This document shows, in pieces, positions 61,775 through 64,000 of a stretch of DNA of 64,000 bases; position 1 is the first letter of the stretch, and every line of letters starts with the position of its first letter. The notes beneath the pieces are model-generated. The model was not told the origin of the DNA, searched no databases, and saw nothing but the letters and a program-made list of their open reading frames with translations. The stretch is from Leptolyngbya sp. CCY15150 (GTDB taxonomy: Bacteria > Cyanobacteriota > Cyanobacteriia > RECH01). The translations under genes were made by a program, and so were the position numbers. The stretch covers positions 1-64,000 of the forward strand of contig NZ_JACSWB010000164.1 in the NCBI RefSeq assembly GCF_016888135.1, given 5' to 3'.

Positions 61775-62251
61775 ATGGCATTAATTACAACGGGTAAACC
61801 TTTCATTCGAGCCTTAGAACAGCATGGGGCTCTCGGCCTTTACATCCCCTTGGAGGGAGGAGCAGAGGGGCGGTATCAGCGGCGTCTGCGAGCGGCGGGC
61901 TATGGTATGGAACACCTGACTGCTCGGGGGTTGGGCGACTTGTCGGCTTACTTGTTAGACGTGCATGGGGTGCGTCCGGCCCATTTGGGTAAAAAGTGTG
62001 TGGACAGCGATGCCGCGGTTGGTTACACCTACTATATTCCGCCGATCGCTCGCTATCAGCTTGAGCAGTTACCTGCCAAGTCGAAGGGATTAGTGCTGTG
62101 GTTGTTGGAGGGGCATGTGCTTTCGCGTCAAGAGCTAGAGTTTTTGGCGAACTTGCCGACTCTAGAACCCAAGTTAAAGGTGGTGATTGAGATGGGAGGC
62201 GATCGCACCTTCACCTGGCAACCTTTAAAAACAGTGGTGCAAGCCGCCTAG
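61775..62251 (+). CDS. ndhN: NAD(P)H-quinone oxidoreductase subunit N
   Basis: 158 residues, an oxygenic-photosynthesis-specific subunit of NDH-1 on the cytoplasmic side. It is used for cyclic electron flow, respiration and CO2 uptake. MALITTGKPFIRALEQHGAL at the start and YTYYIPPIARYQLEQLP identify it. The function within the complex is structural. AGGAGG (in TGTAGGAGGCCG) lies about 16 nt before the ATG, farther than optimal. The gene is followed by an unrelated membrane protein gene. Confidence 0.94.
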   Translation: MALITTGKPFIRALEQHGALGLYIPLEGGAEGRYQRRLRAAGYGMEHLTARGLGDLSAYLLDVHGVRPAHLGKKCVDSDAAVGYTYYIPPIARYQLEQLPAKSKGLVLWLLEGHVLSRQELEFLANLPTLEPKLKVVIEMGGDRTFTWQPLKTVVQAA

Positions 62252-62314
62252 GTATGAAATTCGGGGTATCTCCTCCGGAGAGCGATCGCTGTTCTATCCA
62301 TAGGTCAAGGAATC

Positions 62315-62824
62315 ATGACCGCAAATCAACGTCCTGGTAGTGTTACAGCCATCGCGATTTGGCTGATTGTAGCGGGTGTGTTTTACGCCTTATTTGCACT
62401 GATCTTCCTGTTGGTGCAAACCTTCTTTGCCTCCGAAGACGGTCGGCAAATGATGCTCCAAGAACCTGAGATGCAAGCCCTGCCGCCAGAGATCTTGGAT
62501 TTGATGGGCCCCTTATTTCTGGGGCTGGGCTTAATCTCGTTGGTGTTTGCGGTCATCTGCGTCGTTATGAGCGTGGGGCTCTTTCGCCTCAAGGGCTGGG
62601 GGCGTATGGGCACCATCATCTTTCACTGGGTTTGCATTGGGCTAAATGCCTTCCAGTTGCTCGGCTCGATCTTCAGCGCAGGGACAGCGGGTCTCACGGT
62701 TCTCCCTACCCTGCTGTTGCTGGTGTTCAATCTTGCGATCGCCGGCAGCATTGTTTACATCTTGCAGCAGCCCGATGTCCGTCAAGCCTTTCGTCCTGTC
62801 TCGATCAGCGATCAGTCGTTCTAG
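62315..62824 (+). CDS. Hypothetical four-helix membrane protein
   Basis: 169 residues; I do not recognise the family. Hydrophobic segments lie at about 13-37, 66-91, 103-120 and 128-148. The first loop (about 38-62) is acidic and Met/Pro-rich, and the end is polar (QPDVRQAFRPVSISDQSF). The ATG lacks a strong SD. It follows ndhN by 63 nt and could be cotranscribed. A membrane role is the only safe inference. Confidence 0.7.
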   Translation: MTANQRPGSVTAIAIWLIVAGVFYALFALIFLLVQTFFASEDGRQMMLQEPEMQALPPEILDLMGPLFLGLGLISLVFAVICVVMSVGLFRLKGWGRMGTIIFHWVCIGLNAFQLLGSIFSAGTAGLTVLPTLLLLVFNLAIAGSIVYILQQPDVRQAFRPVSISDQSF

Positions 62825-62835
62825 ATGGTGTAGAT

Positions 62836-62871
62836 TCAGTTGAGTTCTGGAATGGCCCAGCGCTCAACTGA
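62836..62871. terminator. Possible two-way terminator
   Basis: TCAGTTGAG and CTCAACTGA pair perfectly (9 bp) around an 18-nt loop, between two convergent genes. A GTGTTT stretch follows on the plus strand, so termination is plausible but the loop is large. Confidence 0.4.
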
Positions 62872-62927
62872 TCTGTGTTTCAGGCTGATTTGTACTGCAG
62901 GCTGATAGAAGCTTCCTAGCGCTGGGA

Positions 62928-64000
62928 CTACTGCAGCATCGTTTTGGAGACCATGCGGGTTTTCTTGCGATCGCTCTCGCTGAGTTCTTCCCCAGACTGG
63001 AGGCGCGTGGCGTTGTCTTGCAAGACGGTGGCAGCGCCTTCATCGCCCATTTGTAGCGCGGTCTTAGCGGCCGACTGGAGCATGGTGGCCGCACCGGTGC
63101 GATCGCCATCCTTGAGCTTTTGTTCGGCAATCTGCGTCTGACGGTATTTGGCCAGGGCTAAGACATGCTGCTGGACTTGAGGATTCACTTGGGGCTGGAA
63201 GGCTTCCAGCACTTTGGCAACCACGGGAATGGCCTCGGAGAAGAGTCGTTCCTTGCCGCTGTTGGGGTCATCGTAGCGCACCTGCAGCCCGGCAATTTGC
63301 TGGGAGCCAGGAGGCAACTGTCCAGCATAGAGATTCACTAGCACTACCCGAGGTGCATCTACCATCAGGTCTCCCAGGCGCGCTAGGTATTGATCCCCTT
63401 CTTGGATGATCGCTAGTTCAACTGTGTCGGGTGACACTTGGGCAATGGGTTTTAGATCGGCGAGACGGATGTGGGAGCCCAGGGTGAGGGTGAGATAGGC
63501 ATTGGTGAGCCCCACGGACTGGGCGCGGCTGAAGAGCCGGTCAAACTCACTCACGGCCTGGTCGGGGGTTTGAATGTAGGACAGGGTGCCACCGGCTGCG
63601 TCGGCGATGCGTTCGAGGACATCTTGGTTCCAATGATCGCCAAACCCCAGGGTGCTGAGGGTCATGTTGTAGGTGGCGGCCAGCTCCGCTAGTTTGAGGC
63701 AGCGATCGTTATCGCCATGCTCATTTTCCCCGTCGGTGAGTAAGAAAGCCTGGGAAATGGTGTCCTGCTTGCCCTTGGCTAGCTCCTCAATGCCCAACTT
63801 CATGCCTTCATCAATGGCCGTGCCGCCACTGGCCCGCAGTTGACTGAGCTTCACCTTGACCTCGGCAGGATTCTCAATGTGTTGATTGGACAGTAAGACC
63901 TTAGCCTTATGATCAAACGCCACAATGGAGAGGCGATCGCCCGGTGAAAGCTGTTCCACAATGCGGTTGGCGGCTTGCTTGACGATGTCGAGCGGTTTCC
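62928..64000 (-). CDS. von Willebrand factor A domain protein, 3' part (5' end outside window)
   Basis: At least 357 residues of a larger protein that begins to the right of the window. The vWA domain occupies about the first 160 visible residues. Its metal-site region is partly seen (SGGTAIDEGMKLG, LLTDGENEHG); the DxSxS motif should lie just outside. The later part has beta-rich sequence (about 175-265) and a helical, Gln/Asp-rich end. Cyanobacterial homologues are annotated only as vWA or VWA-domain proteins, of unknown function. No partner gene is visible. Confidence 0.85.
   Translation of the reverse strand, partial: KPLDIVKQAANRIVEQLSPGDRLSIVAFDHKAKVLLSNQHIENPAEVKVKLSQLRASGGTAIDEGMKLGIEELAKGKQDTISQAFLLTDGENEHGDNDRCLKLAELAATYNMTLSTLGFGDHWNQDVLERIADAAGGTLSYIQTPDQAVSEFDRLFSRAQSVGLTNAYLTLTLGSHIRLADLKPIAQVSPDTVELAIIQEGDQYLARLGDLMVDAPRVVLVNLYAGQLPPGSQQIAGLQVRYDDPNSGKERLFSEAIPVVAKVLEAFQPQVNPQVQQHVLALAKYRQTQIAEQKLKDGDRTGAATMLQSAAKTALQMGDEGAATVLQDNATRLQSGEELSESDRKKTRMVSKTMLQ

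Overview
The window is chromosomal DNA from a cyanobacterium. The evidence is the very frequent HIP1 palindrome (GCGATCGC) inside and between genes, genes restricted to oxygenic phototrophs (the NDH-1 subunit ndhN, the cytochrome b6f subunit petP, cyanobacterial families DUF1815 and DUF4278), and a ribosomal protein cluster in cyanobacterial order, lacking rpsJ, rpsN and rpmD. The genus cannot be fixed from sequence alone. I see no insertion sequence, prophage, CRISPR array, tRNA or integrase. The window opens at the 3' end of a 5S rRNA gene and closes inside a von Willebrand factor A protein.

Region 1 (1-13.6 kb): rRNA operon end and terminator, purB with its own terminator, a CNNM/CorC-type membrane protein, a large GAF/LOV/PAS-GGDEF-EAL protein (a probable blue-light-controlled c-di-GMP enzyme), a convergent TIR-transmembrane-WD40 protein, a small DUF4278 protein, and an exported protein made almost only of eight 21-residue repeats. 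The GTPase gene era follows.

Region 2 (13.6-41.8 kb): mostly metabolic and envelope genes in small units. These are a branched-chain/neutral amino acid ABC permease and ATPase pair, pgi, msrA, hisF, petP, a Get3d-type ATPase with a C-terminal alpha-crystallin domain, a tldD/tldE pair, an AI-2E family transporter, DUF1815, glcD, an SLC13-type permease, ribF, cysQ, a second PAS-GGDEF-EAL protein, an ABC-F ATPase, gpmI, secG, a secreted zincin-like protein and a LapA-like membrane protein.

Region 3 (41.8-61.1 kb, all minus strand): the S10-spc-alpha ribosomal supercluster rplC-D-W-B, rpsS, rplV, rpsC, rplP, rpmC, rpsQ, rplN-X-E, rpsH, rplF-R, rpsE, rplO, secY, adk, infA, rpmJ, rpsM, rpsK, rpoA, rplQ, truA, rplM, rpsI, rpmE, prfA. 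An SbcD-like nuclease gene sits 4 nt behind prfA. Two near-consensus sigma-70 promoters stand out: one about 400 nt upstream of rplC, and one directly upstream of rpmJ that should give the alpha-operon part its own start. infA (IF-1) begins with TTG behind a perfect AGGAGG.

Region 4 (61.1-64 kb): ndhN, a small four-helix membrane protein and the 3' part of a vWA-domain gene.

No clearly new multi-gene system is visible. The least explained object is the exported tandem-repeat protein at 11632-12249, whose repeats differ mainly at synonymous sites and so look selected as protein. The TIR-WD40 receptor and the LOV-GGDEF-EAL protein are the best signalling candidates.
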